DNA of 64,000 nt from Hyparrhenia diplandra. Its lineage: Eukaryota > Streptophyta > Magnoliopsida > Poales > Poaceae. This document shows, piece by piece, positions 22,727-33,765 of the stretch. A program made the translations under genes and the position numbers. Position 1 is the stretch's first letter. Every line of letters starts with the position of its first letter. The notes beneath the pieces were generated by a model that was not told where the DNA came from, ran no database searches, and saw nothing but the letters and a program-made list of their open reading frames with translations. The stretch covers positions 434,001 through 498,000 of the forward strand of contig JADLZK010005528.1 of assembly GCA_015847255.1 (NCBI GenBank), given 5' to 3'.

Positions 22727-23017
22727 TTACCAATTCTTTTTTGTCACCTTGTCTTCGGGCTTCGCATTGGGTGTGGGAGGTGGTGGTGGTGGTGAATATA
22801 CAGTTGCAACTACAGCAGGTGGTGGTGGTGGTGAAGATACAGTTGCAACTACAGCGGCAGGAGAGGCCACTTGGCTGCTTATTATGGCCTCAACCTTCGC
22901 AATTGTTTGCTCCATCCTCGCTAATACCTCGTTGATTTTGTTGCCAATGTTGCTTTGATTTTTTTGTTGATATTCACGCAAATCTTTTTTTCTACAAGCA
23001 AAGCAATTTTGGAACAA
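22727..23017 (-). CDS. Gypsy-2 Gag C-terminal coiled / proline-rich segment
   Basis: A 96-residue frame overlapping the end of the gag domain. It has a Lys-rich start, a heptad-like stretch (NKINEVLARMEQTIAKVEAI) that could form a short coiled coil, then AAVVATV linkers between two proline runs (SPPPPP and SPPPPPPTP). The proline runs come from a duplicated GGTGGTGGTGGTG unit at 22782-22840. Probably the out-of-frame continuation of Gag. No zinc knuckle is visible. Confidence 0.45.
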   Translation of the reverse strand: MFQNCFACRKKDLREYQQKNQSNIGNKINEVLARMEQTIAKVEAIISSQVASPAAVVATVSSPPPPPAVVATVYSPPPPPPTPNAKPEDKVTKKNW

Positions 23018-23640
23018 GCGATTGGCATGATATAAAACTCTTTTTCAAAAACAATATCTTGTATGTCACGTCTCAAACCACCATAAAAATGAACAATTTT
23101 ATCTTCCATATCCTCTATTATCCCACTTCGTATTCTACACCTCTGGAACTCATCATTATACTCCTGGACAGACATATTACCCTGCTCTAAGTGTTGTAAT
23201 TTCTTGCGAAAATCACGTTTATAAGAAATAGGAACAAATCTATCACGGATTGCTTCTTTAAGTCTATCCCATGATTGAGGTTGTTGATGCAAATTGCCTA
23301 GTTCTTGCCACCAAATTTGAGCAAAATACTTGAATTCACTAGTAGCGTGTTTAACTCTATCTATCCCAAGAACTAGGTGAGAATTAAATTCTTGTTCTCA
23401 GACCATTTCCCAATCAAAATATGTTTCTCCATCATAAGGTCGAGAATAGGATGGGATGGTAAATTTACCTCTCTTACCTTGATGATTGTAGTCAATATGT
23501 GATAGTCGATCATTGCTCATTTGGTTTACCCTTGCAAACTTTTGCTCCATGGTTTCACAGTAATCAACTCTTAGCAAAAACACATTGTTGATATGGTTAG
23601 AAATCAAAAATAAATCCCTATCAACTTTTATGGGTTGGTG
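22921..23640 (-). pseudogene. Gypsy-2 gag (Retrotrans_gag domain)
   Basis: The first frame (23607 down to about 23398) includes KFTIPSYSRPYDGETYFDWE, the start of the plant Gypsy capsid domain. A frame change near 23400 leads into EFNSHLVLG, SEFKYFAQIWWQELG, then SWDRLKEAIRDRFVP, FRKKLQHLEQGNMSVQEYND, RIRSGIIEDMEDKIVHFYGG and LRRDIQDIV. This is the Retrotrans_gag fold that forms the virus-like particle in the cytoplasm. The domain is nearly complete apart from one or two shifts. No protease follows. Confidence 0.8.
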
Positions 23641-24735
23641 GAATCATATCCTCACACACGTCTTACCAAGTTCTTACCCAAGTTCTTACCACTTATTTGG
23701 CGAGATGGCAACGGTGGCGGCTTGGTTGTGATACAATGAAGAAGTGGCACCGCGATTGCAAGGATCTTTTTCTATCTTTTGATCCGAAGTGCATATGTGG
23801 AGCTTGGGAGGCTTAAAATATGGTAGCAAGGAATATCAATAATTTAATTCAGATTGCAAGATTGAAAAGTAGTCCCAAGCTAGTTCAGTATCGTCGGCCT
23901 AAACTTCGTCCTAGACCTAGTTCAAGCAAAGCGTATTACAACTCAGTAGAGGGACCAATAGGATGCAAGCACTTCGATTTTTGTTTTAATTCTTTTTTTT
24001 TTGTTCTTTCTTTTTTTCTCTCTTTCTTTTTTTTTTTTTGTATTAGGTGTGGCTTTTGCCTTTTTTTACACCTCTGCCTTTTCCTCTTTTTTATAATCTC
24101 GGAAGTCTTTGCAAATGATGTGTACAAGTTAAACACCCAAAGCTCTAGACAATTGGAAATAGCTCACGACCCCGTGAGAAGGATATTGGCCTAGATAAAC
24201 ACCCCGAGAATATATAATCTAATTGAATGTGACTCCTTTGCTTACTAGACTCTTACGGTGGATAGAACCCCAAAAGGATATGATGAGTCTATAGATAGGA
24301 AAATATCATGCATGCACCTCTGATGTATGGCTAAAAATAAATATAAGAAGGTACACGGACAAATGAAGTCTTTTGCGCAATCCACGTATATAAATAGGAA
24401 AATTTCATGCACCTCGATGTATGGCTAGAAATAAATCGAAGAAGCTACACGTGATCATTTAAAATCAATGCTAATTCAAGAGCTCCTTTCTCTTTGAACA
24501 CTAGATTTGATTGAATTCACCGCACCAAGAACAAGACCCGCATTACCACGACTAACACGATGACATGCAAGGGACGGCCGTTCAATAAAGCAAACTGAAA
24601 TTTAAAATATTGCAATGGCACAACGGGTTATGGGATAAGGGGAAAATGGTGAACACAAATATTTTTGTGGGGCAATTTTTTGGATTTATAGGACAAAGCA
24701 AAATTAACTACACTAGGGTAAAGGCGAACCTGATG
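23641..24735 (-). other. Gypsy-2 5' untranslated leader
   Basis: Between the primer-binding site and gag. It contains a T/C-rich run (23985-24045, plus strand) and two near-copies of AAATTTCATGC..CCT..GATGTATGGCTA (about 24300 and 24400). No coding signal; the lysine-rich minus-strand frame here is only the T run read backwards. Confidence 0.6.
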
Positions 24736-24759
24736 GTAAACCTCGGCTCGAATACCACT
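24736..24759 (-). promoter_or_regulatory. Gypsy-2 primer-binding site
   Basis: Read on the minus strand directly after the 5' LTR: AGTGGTATTCGAGCCGAGG. It resembles the tRNA-Met site TGGTATCAGAGCC but with TTCGAG. Confidence 0.7.
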
Positions 24760-25916
24760 TGATGGGGACGGGGTTCCCGATCTTCCGTTAGGTTCAAGAT
24801 AACTATCGATTTGGTGGAGAGTGACACACCGATCCGGGCCGGATCACAAAGACCGAACCCCGCGCAATCTTAGCACCACGTCTCCTCGGGTTATCGGCCG
24901 TGTCACCAACCGGTCGACCTTGCCAAGAAGGCTAATCCCTACCCGCGAATCAAAAGAACACAAGCAAGAACTTCGAAAGACTTGACTCAAAGATTTGGGA
25001 CAACCGCAGATAATTAATTAAGCACACAAGTTGGGGTTTCACAAACCGATTACACGGCGATTTGTCATCGACAAATTATCTAAGCAAAACCCACCGTAAT
25101 TGGTGGCGCTAAGGATATTAATACATGCGTGAATGAAAACAAATGTCGCGTGGTCATGTACGTGACCCGACTTATTAAAGGGGCATGCATGGTCGAGAAG
25201 AAATGGTTGTGCCCGTCATCCGAGGACTGTTTGTTTCCTATTCTTCCATCTCCTCCTCCATGTTTGGTCTTTCGTGGAAAAAGAAAGTGTCGCCGCGCCC
25301 AATTTAGCACCTCATTCTTGCATGTCCACCTCTCTCGCATTCTTGCAAAGACACCTGATTCTTACATGCATTTGATCTTTATTTTTGGTAGGCCTTCCTC
25401 CAAAGTCTTCTGCATCCTCCTCTCTCGCATGCTCGCTTTATTTTTGGTCTGCACGCAACCTCCTCTTTCACATGCTCCAAATTTAGCATCCTCTTCATTT
25501 TCATATTTATAGCTACTAGATGGTGGTGGCCATGGAGGAGGGCGTCCATAGGCATATATAACTTGTTCTCCATCTCCTTCGGCGTGCCTTTACGGACCAG
25601 GGTCCCAAAGGTTGCATGATAAGCCCAAGATGATGTTGCAGCACTTGTCTTTCTAACAAGTGCTCATTGACATCAATTGCACTTTGGATAGATGAGTTCG
25701 GTCTTCCCCATCAAGCACTTTGTTGGTTTGCCGATGAACCAAATGTTGGACTTTGATGAGCTTGCACTTTGAGACACGGTTGTACCTATATTCAAATAAT
25801 AACATGTACATGTGGAACCAAGTGAATTATACCAAAAATTATCATGCAAGTGTAGGAACGAGCTCACCATATTTTTACCCTTCATGGGCATATCCATAGG
25901 TGTCATGTCCTCCTCA
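24760..25916 (-). repeat. Gypsy-2 5' LTR
   Basis: The upstream LTR in element orientation. The plus strand starts TGATGGGGAC and ends GTCCTCCTCA, followed by CGACT. Confidence 0.92.
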
Positions 25917-25921
25917 CGACT

Positions 25922-26192
25922 ACCCTTTATACATTATATTTTTATGGTAATATATAGTTCCCCGGTTCACTGACCGATCAAAAGTTGCCCGACGACGGCG
26001 GAAATTCTTTGCGTACTGCACGGGTGGGTAAGAGCAACAACAATGTATATGGACCAAGTAGTCCATAAGGGTGGGTCCAATGTCAGTTGGTCGGGTACTA
26101 TAGATTTTGTCACAATGTATATGGACCAAGTAGTCTATAAGACATGACCCACTTGTCATAATCTATATCTATCTATATATATTATATATATA
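25922..26192. repeat. Unassigned sequence with 72-bp duplication
   Basis: CAATGTATATGGACCAAGTA occurs at 26041 and 26113; the two units diverge after about 35 bp. Dinucleotide TA and TATC runs lead into the next Helitron start (26158-26196). No gene seen. Confidence 0.6.
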
Positions 26193-26987
26193 TCTATACC
26201 TACTTAATAAAAGCTTTTGGGAGAAAATTTCTTGACCATCTCTATTTTGGGTCTGCCTGCCCAGCAATCCGAGTACTGCACGCGCTGGGCACGGCCGCAC
26301 GGGCACCCTGCTAGACAGGCAAGCGTATACGTACATCGTGGACACAGGCTCGCGCAATCACGGGACACAGCCACACGAGAAGCCCATGTGGCGCGGGCGC
26401 GGCCCACCACCGACCCAGCAAGTCCAGACGTCCAATACGGCGAGGATTCCTTTCCACATTTTTTTCTAATCCAATCCCCATCGGAGTTATTTTATACATC
26501 TGCATTTTGCACGGCGTATCGCCATGTGCCATCTTGATTGGCTATTTTTTATTTCTGCAGTTTGCACAACCGTACCACGAGGCAGTCATGGATGCTCACC
26601 GTTTTGATTCACTATTTTAAGTAGGTGAAATTCAACCTTTTGTATTCGGTTTCTTCTGCACTTTGTTTTTCCTCTATAAAATTATTGTTTTGCTAACATC
26701 ATAAATAGCATATGTTTGATTAGTGGATGGTTTCAACTTAATTTTAATTTTAAGCCTTATCATGATAATTAGCGCATCTATACCAAATCAATTGTTACCG
26801 AATTGCTAAAGTGGATTTACCGAAACGTATATTCAAAAAAAATAGCTAGGTTTAATTGACCGCACAATAATACGTCCTATTGCATATATAGACATATTTA
26901 CTATTAGCATGAGTATCAGGTACATTTGCTATTAGCACGAGTATCGGACATGTACCGGCAACAAGCTTACGGACGTGTTTTCTTTAG
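26193..26987 (+). mobile_element. Helitron C1 (nonautonomous)
   Basis: Starts at TCTATACCTACTTAATAAAAG after an A, then GGGAGAAAATTTCTTG, the typical Helitron 5' leader. Its 3' side near 26950-26987 (ACCGGCAACAAGCTTACGG, then ACGTGTTTTCTTTAG) looks like a worn hairpin and CTAG end. The GC-rich part 26260-26430 contains open frames without recognised domains; it may be captured host DNA. Confidence 0.55.
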
Positions 26988-28050
26988 TATACTTATTAAA
27001 GCGAGAAAATTTCTGCGCTTTTTTGCACCCTCGTTTTCTTCCGCCAGTCCAACATCTTTGGGCCTAACTAACTAAGAGTTGGACCCATATACGAAAAGGA
27101 AGTTTCTAGATTGCAGCTTTGCCCGTCCGTAAGAGTTGGAGATGGATAAAAAAAAGAATACGAGTTTCCAAAACATAAGCAAATTGATATCACCGCAGAA
27201 TAGATGTTGAGATTAAAGTAAGAGTACAGAACAATCAAACTGAGTCTAAATCAAAACTACCACGAACAAATATCAATTTGAGCTTCTTGGGGCAAATCCA
27301 CCCGCACCGCCGCCGTAGCCATGCTGGCAAGTGCGCTCATGCCGTCGCCCCCACCTCACGCGAGTCCGGCCTGTTGCGCCTCTGCGCGACAGGCTTGTTC
27401 CGTCCACCAGTGGAGGAGAAAAGCAACCATGGAGGAGAGGATCGGAGCTGCAGCAATTTGGTGATATCGAATCGAAAGGATAAGTCTAGGCAGAGAAGGG
27501 TACGAATACTGCATGTGGATATACTGGTAGAAAGGTGTGGTGTAGGTGGTGCCACGTATGTATAATCTTCTTCTTTTGTTTTCCTGAAATAATAAACTAA
27601 TTTTTTTTTGGAAACATAATAAAGGAACTAATCTTCTCTTGACTACGCTTATGGATTTACATGCACGTAACCGGAGTTTATTAAAACTTTTCGTAAGAAA
27701 CGTGATATGAATTGGAATAGCCAATCCATACATGGTGTAAAATCTGATCGAACTAAGACATCACTCGCGCCCATATGTTTATTGGAGTATAATTCCATGA
27801 ATCAAAATAATGACATATGTTGGGTATGTTGGTCTTTTTTTTTTTTTTTTTTTCAACAAAAACTTCATTACTCATACCCTAGATTCATTGCATTCAGATT
27901 GTAGAAAAAGCTAGGGAAAGTATGTAAGAAAACGTCTTGGTGCAACACACATGTGTCCTATTAAGATGCATCTACATATTATCTAGGCACATGTACTAGC
28001 AAAGAATAATTATACACCCCGGTCAACGCCCGACCGACGTGTTTTGCTAG
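26988..28050 (+). mobile_element. Helitron C2 (nonautonomous)
   Basis: Starts at TATACTTATTAAAGCGAG, then AAAATTTCTGCGC, and ends CTAG at 28047-28050 before T, preceded by a perfect 5-bp stem CGGTC / GACCG (28020-28024 and 28032-28036). About 1.06 kb. A GC-rich block at 27290-27550 resembles a gene leader or exon (CCGCCGCCGTAGCCATG at about 27306) but shows no known domain, so a captured gene piece is possible. A poly-T run at 27836-27853 is inside. Confidence 0.7.
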
Positions 28051-28451
28051 TAAAGACAAAGAGAGGGGAAGAGAGAGAGAGTTTAATATTTTTTATTCCT
28101 TATGGCCTGCCCATAAGGCTATGGTTACCGATACTATGGATCGCTTTATGGGTACCTTCCACAATTTTCAGGTAGCTAGTAGGAAATATTTTAATCCTAT
28201 GGACTACCTTATGGCAAACATTATGGTTGCTCTAAGGTCTTAGTCACCGTCGCCCACACAGGCCCACAGCCACAGGTGGAGCGGACGCCCGCTTATTTTT
28301 ATTTGGATGACGCCATATTCCGCCTCCTTTCTGAATTTGTTTTATTATAATTGATGATGGACTCTTTCTTGCGGGAAGAAAAAACTTCTAGAAGGCTGGA
28401 CGAAAGGGAGGAGGGACGACGGAAATTTCTTTCGCTTTATTAATATATATA
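28051..28451. other. Unassigned, with a minus-strand Helitron 5' end
   Basis: 28075-28240 has repeated CTTATGG / CATAAGG words in both orientations and may be a small MITE. 28410-28451 (GACGGAAATTTCTTTCGCTT, then TATTAATATATA) reads on the minus strand as a Helitron 5' leader that abuts the CTAG of Helitron D. Its matching 3' end was not found. Confidence 0.4.
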
Positions 28452-29447
28452 CTAGTAAACGTGTCCGTATTGCGTTACAACGGGGCGTACAAACTTATTA
28501 AGCAGTTAGCTTGACAATTGTGACTTTTGTATTTATTTTACAATCACATCGCTTGGTCCACTAAGTTTTGGAATCAGACTTCGTAACATCGCTAGACGCG
28601 TCTTGAAGATCTAACACTGTACCATCTAGCAATTGTGCATATACATTGTAACAGAACATACACCTTGTCTCCTGGTTCGTGGTATAATTGATTTGTATCT
28701 CATAAGATTTATTTAACGTTTTTCTTATTTTAATAAAAACGTGTAAAGTAATTCTTAGAATTTTTAGTTCTTCTCAGCCACAAAAGTATATATATATATA
28801 TATATATAAAAGGTAAAAAAGGAAACAATATTTGACCGCATGTCATAGGAATTTCACCAGCTTAGCGCACCCCAAAGGAGCTGACTACTGGTACCCATGG
28901 TCAACCTCGACCCGCATGTCAGGTACAGAAGCAAAGGCAATGCTTTGACCGGCCGTAGCTCGCCGGCGGCGAACTTTTCCGGCAACGGGTCTAGCACCAA
29001 TGGTGCGGACCCGCGAGGGGGAGAGAGATTGGGCATTGAAGCGTCAACAAATCATAATATAGTTGTATAACAAAATTAGTTGCAGAAACTAAGCCTTGGT
29101 TGATTTCAAAGTTATATATAAAAAATCAGCCTTGCATTGCTAGTTTTTTGTTCAAAGCAGCACAACACAGTAGATAGTAGCGGGATGTGAAGTTGGTAGA
29201 AGCGGGAATTCATTAAGGTGATGTCGCTCGGGCTTTGGCCTGGCTGGGCCAGCAGGAGAAACAAAGGAGCAGGCCTGCAGGGAATAACGGGCCAAAGCAA
29301 AGAGAGGAAGGAAGAATCTGCGACCCGAAACTGAGAAGGGGAAGGAGAGCAGCAAGGTCAATTGGGCTCTTTGGACCAAATAGGAATTATAGGTGCAGGC
29401 AGAAAAAAGGTGAAGCAGAAATTTTTCTCTTTATTAATAGATATAGA
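28452..29447 (-). mobile_element. Helitron D (nonautonomous)
   Basis: CTAG at 28452-28455, then TAAACGTGTCCGTATTGCGT, is a minus-strand 3' end with a GTTACAAC-type loop. The 5' end on the minus strand is the leader ending GA at 29446-29447 (plus strand GCAGAAATTTTTCTC, TTTATTAATAGATATAGA). About 1 kb. The interior at 28860-29020 is GC-richer and may be captured DNA; no helicase. Confidence 0.65.
28787..28808. repeat. (TA)n microsatellite
   Basis: About 11 TA units inside Helitron D. Confidence 0.9.
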
Positions 29448-30486
29448 CTAGTTAAATGTCCGTGCGTTGCTACTGGAGTAACTAAATTTTATATAAAAAC
29501 ATTAATCGCATAATAAAATAGCAATACTATGAAGATTAAACAATGATATTAAAGTGACATTTAATCCAAACAAGTTTTATGAAAGTAACACAATCAAGCG
29601 TTCGAGAATATAACATGTACATATGATTTTACATTTATGTAATATATATGTAACATCTCCATGTAGTGTCCGATAAACCATCTAGAAGTACCTAGAAATA
29701 TCAACAAATATTGGTGTTAGTTAAATATTATTTTACAATATAAAATGAATTACCAATACATTGTATGTGCTACTAATCTTGGATTACCTTGCCTATTGGG
29801 TTAAAACCTCCTTCCATACAATATTCTTCGTGAAAATTCCATCAACCTGCTGGCATCTTTTATCCTTACCTTTTTTACTTGGTGCATTCTTTTTTATTTT
29901 TCCCGACGCCATTCTTTCTAATATTTTTCTTCTCTAACTTTTTGGCCTCCTCCTCCCGTGCCTCCTCCATCAGGCGCGGGAGTGCGAGGATCTTGATATT
30001 CGCTCTTGACGTTGCTCTAGACATCGCCACATACAAAGATGCGGGCAGATACATACCCACGCTCGGGATCGTTTGGCCCTGTGACTTGTTGACCGTTATG
30101 GCGAAGCTCACTCCAAATTTAGTATGAAACTGATAGTCACCTTGTCAACAACACAGTTAGCAGCCTAGAACTTTTCTCACCAAGGACCACAGTGGGTGTA
30201 GCTAGTGTTCTCCCTGCATAACAAAGCAAAACAAAACGAAATAGACATTATTCACAGTTACAAAGGAACTTATGCATGTCTATGATGCCGTCAAACGGTA
30301 TTGTTCCCCAGTATATTACCGGTAAAAAAGCTGTCCTCAATTAGCATGGACCAAGGACTGAGTGAATGCAATATTCTATCTATGTGATCATTGTAAAGCT
30401 TACTGGAAACAAAAGAAAAACAAGAGAGGAAGTATAATAACGTCTACAGCATGACCACCTTTGAAAAGGGACAACTAAATTTTTAT
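29448..30486 (-). mobile_element. Helitron E with PIF1 helicase 3' exon
   Basis: CTAG at 29448-29451 followed by TTAAATGTCCGTGCGTTGCT is a minus-strand 3' end, starting at the very base after Helitron D. About 420 bp inside it begins the C-terminal helicase exon, the usual distance for a Helitron 3' UTR. The rest of the Rep/helicase gene is missing; a related 3' end (Helitron F) begins near 30487, so E is either truncated or split there. Confidence 0.65.
29875..30128 (-). pseudogene. Helitron RepHel, PIF1 helicase C-terminus
   Basis: On the minus strand the last PIF1 motifs are present: SFAITVNKSQGQTIPSVGMY, then LYVAMSRATSR, then NIKILALP and a Lys/Glu-rich tail ending at 29875. PIF1-type helicases of Helitrons unwind DNA during rolling-circle transposition in the nucleus. 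Compared with the family, about seven residues are missing between YLPA and LYVA (the FSHGQ part). Upstream (30130-30250) only short in-frame pieces remain. It begins with a FGVSFAI-like exon edge. The fragment is clear but not functional. Confidence 0.8.
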
Positions 30487-31581
30487 CTCATAGTTAAATG
30501 CCCGTGCGTTGCTTCGTGATAAATAAATTTTATACAAGAAACATGGATAGCATGATAAGATAACAATATTAATAAATTAAACAATGATATTAAAGTGAAA
30601 TTTAATCCAAACAAGTTTTTTGTGAAAATAACACAATCAATCATGGATATCACAGGTTTGTAAACTCTATTACCGCATATACTGATTGATACATCATGCA
30701 TCAAGGGTTCAAAATATAACATGTACAGATGATTTTACATTCATTTATTGTGCATATAACATATCCATGTAGAGTCTGATAAACCATTTAGAAGTACCTA
30801 GAAATATCAATAAATATGGCAACAGAGGTGGATGACTTGACACAAGGATAAATGAAGCAATTATCAACCCACTGTCCAATGGCTCACTGCCACATATATA
30901 GGAACCAGTAAGCATTTTTTGCAAAGAAAAAGAAAAGAAAATTTGTTAATTAATTTCATGGCACTCCAGCTTGTGCAATGCATATTCTTTTGAATATTAT
31001 ACTTTACCTTAAACCTACGAAGGTGCAATTCATATATGCAAATTCTCTAGAAAAATGTATCAAACTATATACAGTTTAACCTTATCAATGCCACCCTCCT
31101 CCGGCTGGTCGTAGATCTCTCAAGGTCAGCATGTAGCTTTGTTCATCTAAGACTGGTTTGGATTTCGCAATATATCCTAGTGATATGCACACTGCACCTG
31201 TCTACAACAATCACTCATAGGTATGCTAGTACATATCATGTAGCGGTTGTAAATTAATTGACAGTGAACAATGCAGCGCATGTCAAATTGTAGGATGAAT
31301 TTAAACCACGCCCCGTGAATTTTTACCTCAAGCGTCTAGTTGTATTATTTATTTACTTTCGCACCCTTCCACCTCCACGTTTATACGTTATTTTTCTCTT
31401 TTACGTTTACATCAGGAATCCTTTCTTATTCTTTAATTTAATTTGCATCCTTCCACCTTTAGGTGCGGTGTTGCATGGACGGTAAAAACGACGTACCAAA
31501 GTTTTTACCTCACCAAATAGAAGTCTTATTTTCATCCTTTTTATGTTGTAGAGATATAGATATAGATATAGATAGGTATAG
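30487..31581 (-). mobile_element. Helitron F (nonautonomous, related to E)
   Basis: The first 150 bp (TTAAATGCCCGTGCGTTGCT, then ATTAAACAATGATATTAAAG and TTTAATCCAAACAAGTTTT) closely repeats the 3' end of Helitron E. The CTAG is altered to CATAG. The far end at about 31550-31581 (GATATA repeats, then GGTATAGAT) reads in reverse as a TCTATACC start. No coding sequence seen. Confidence 0.5.
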
Positions 31582-31805
31582 ATTTTCAGGTTTTATTTTT
31601 TTCGTTCTTCTTCTATTCTATTCTTTCCTTTTTGGTTTTCAGTTTATATTATTTTATTTTAGTTTTCTCCAACTATTTATTTATCTATTTATTTTTTTTT
31701 TTTTTTTTTTTACATTTTAGTAGGTCTGTGCTGGTGCATTGCTACATGTTTTAAAATCCACACAACCCTCTGTCTCTTGTAAAGCAAAACCCTATTATAA
31801 CTTCT
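31582..31805. repeat. T-rich spacer with poly-T
   Basis: T-rich sequence with a pure T run at about 31691-31711. The following TTAGTAGGTCTGTGCTGGTG resembles a decayed Helitron 3' end. Nothing codes. Confidence 0.4.
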
Positions 31806-33550
31806 ATCTAAAAGCAACTCCAACAAGTACCCTATATCACTTCCCAATCCTAGTTTTTGGGGAAAAGACAAAAAACACTGCTCCAATGGTACCCTATGTG
31901 ACCTCACAATCTTTAGGCACGAAAAAAATCCCCCATCACGTGTATATTTCCGCATACGCAGCAGCGCATATCCACGCCCTTTCTTTCGCCGCTGGTTTCG
32001 AGAAGGGGGTGCAGGGGCCTTTGTCAAGCGGTCCGCGACCCGGCTGCTCCCCTAGGCCCGGCGGTACCAGCGGTCGCGGTGGCGGCGGATGGATCTCACG
32101 AGCCGCGAATCGTCGCAACTCAGCGCTTGCGTATCCTTCCTCCCTTCGGGCTTCCCTCTTGGCGCCACGAAGCCGTCGCAATCCCTTCGCGCGTAGTATT
32201 TCCTTGGCAAATCTTCCGGCCGCCGCCGGCTAGAGGGCTAAATTGAGCACGTCGCCATCGCGAGGAGGAGATCACGGGCGGCGTTCTCATCGCCAGAATC
32301 CGGCGGTCTCGGGTCTCTTGCCCGTTGGGGTGAGCATCTAGGGCCGCAACAGGTGCCACCGGGTCTTGCTATGGAACGCCGGCCGATGAATCGTATTTGG
32401 AACAATGACTGTTGTGTCCGCACATAAGTCCAGCTAAAAGTGCAAGAACGGATCATCCGACATACGCGGCCGATGGCCTATTGTTTATTTGATCGCGTGT
32501 GCATGGTAGTGTTGTGAACCGGTGATTCACCCTCGCGCGATATTACCCGCTATCCATTATCCGAACCCGAACTATTCGGATCCGAACCCGATCTACCCGA
32601 ACCCGTAATTTCGGTTTGAGTTCAGGTAGCAAATCGAATTACCCAAACTTTTATTGGGTAATTCGGTAGTAAGTCATGTACCGAACTACCGAATTACCCG
32701 AACTTTTGAAGTTGAAGGAGAACTAACTTTTTGAGGGATGAAGGAGAACTGAACCGAAGTTGTTCTTTTAAATATGTGCTTGTGCTTGTGTGGTCTGTGC
32801 AAAGACTTTACTACTAGTCTACTAGACTACTACTACTTATAAACTTTCCAGTTGGATTTACATTTGTTATGCCGTACAGTACTACTACTAGTACTTGCAT
32901 GTTTGTGATGAGATACTTGAGATGTGGTTGAAAACTTCAACTTTATATCAATTATTTTGTCCGGTTTATGTTGCTGAAAAAAATTCTTTGATGTTTGAGG
33001 GTTTTTGTCAATATACATATTTTCGGTAATAGGGTATACCCAAACCCGAACCCGAAATTGCGGGTAGTACAATTTCGGGGCGTTATCGGGTAACACTTTC
33101 ATTACCCGAACTTCTCATTACCCGAACTACCCGACCCGATCGGATCGGGTAACCCAACGCCCAGTGACCGGTGATAACCTCGTGTGCTTGACGCTTGCTT
33201 GGCCGGGTCCCGCTTTGTTGCCGGAGGAGACGGCGGCCGGCCGGATGGGAGTTGGCAACGGCGGCGGGAAACCGGCGCGCTCCATGCCTCACCGGCGCGG
33301 CTCGTGGAGATCCGGTGGGCGTGGCGCTCCATGCGTAATCGGGCGCGGCTCATGAGATCCACCGCCGTGCCCTAGATCAAATACCGAACCAACTAATTGG
33401 TCCGTGGACCGAAATTTGGTTTTTTGGAAGTCAAGTATTGGACACGGTTGGAGATTGATGTTTTTTTCCATACTAATACCATTTTGGGAGTTGCTAAACT
33501 CATGGATATTAGGACAAAAATACTAGGCGCTGTTGGAGATGCTCTAACAT
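31806..33550. mobile_element. Harbinger-like element, split by a hAT
   Basis: The left end AAAGCAACTCCAACAAG (about 31811) and the right end TGTTGGAGATGCTCT (33531-33545) form an imperfect inverted pair; (A)CTCCAACA is typical of PIF/Harbinger ends. After removal of the 641-bp hAT element about 1.1 kb remain. The GC-rich block 31980-32400 has overlapping open frames on both strands without a DDE or Myb domain I can identify. The 3-bp target duplication was not resolved. Confidence 0.45.
32527..33167. mobile_element. hAT nonautonomous element with CCCGAA repeats
   Basis: Flanked by CCGGTGAT at 32519-32526 and 33168-33175, a perfect 8-bp duplication as made by hAT transposases. The ends start TCACCCTCGCG and, in reverse, TCACTGGGCG. 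Both subterminal regions are packed with TACCCGAAC / ACCCGAACCCGAA words in both orientations, the kind of array hAT transposases bind. No transposase is encoded. Confidence 0.85.
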
Positions 33551-33605
33551 TAGAGCTATCCATGTCGTCCACGACCAAATAGTAATATCGCATCTTCCCT
33601 AGCTT

Positions 33606-33765
33606 TTTTTTTTTTTTTTTGAGAGACGGCCAAAGACGCTTTTCATTAAAGAATCTAGAAATACTTTAGCAAGCTCGGTTATCCTAGACGTGTGATGCCA
33701 TAGGGTGAACGAGCCACATACTGACATAGATCACTGGCTCGACCTAGACGCAGGATGGCATAGAT
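33606..33765 (-). mobile_element. Possible LINE 3' tail
   Basis: A T run (about 33605-33621) followed by GAGAGACGGCCAAAGACGCT and TTTCATTAAAG, read in reverse, resembles the end of grass LINE or retroposon transcripts (poly-A tail). Its body cannot be followed past 33700. The 33700-33765 sequence is partly repeated after the CACTA element at 34872. Confidence 0.35.

Larger units (their letters stand above)
20814..25916 (-). mobile_element. Gypsy-2: gag-only Ty3/Gypsy element
   Basis: LTRs at 20814-21963 (1150 bp) and 24760-25916 (1157 bp) start TGATGGGGAC and end GTCCT(C/A)(A/C)TCA on the plus strand, with a perfect CGACT target duplication (20809-20813, 25917-25921). Orientation is minus: the primer-binding site lies against 24760 and the polypurine tract against 21963. 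The interior (2.8 kb) has a gag domain and an accessory ORF but no trace of protease, reverse transcriptase or integrase. It is therefore a nonautonomous element that may supply Gag itself. Confidence 0.9.

Noticed and set aside
22770..22870. GGTGGT repeats as a possible regulatory array
   Set aside because: They encode proline runs in the Gag-type frame on the minus strand, so they are better explained as coding.
23936..24136. Lysine-rich frame
   Set aside because: Product of a T/C-rich run read backwards in the Gypsy-2 leader.
26160..26260. TA-rich tract as an origin or matrix attachment site
   Set aside because: It leads directly into a Helitron start and is a simple repeat; nothing more supports a function.
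31739..32233. 164-residue frame on the plus strand
   Set aside because: GC-rich, open on both strands, no known domain, with the start inside a Harbinger-like end.
32519..33175. CCCGAA words considered as interstitial telomere repeat
   Set aside because: Plant telomeres are CCCTAAA. These words are unevenly spaced in both orientations and bounded by a hAT duplication.
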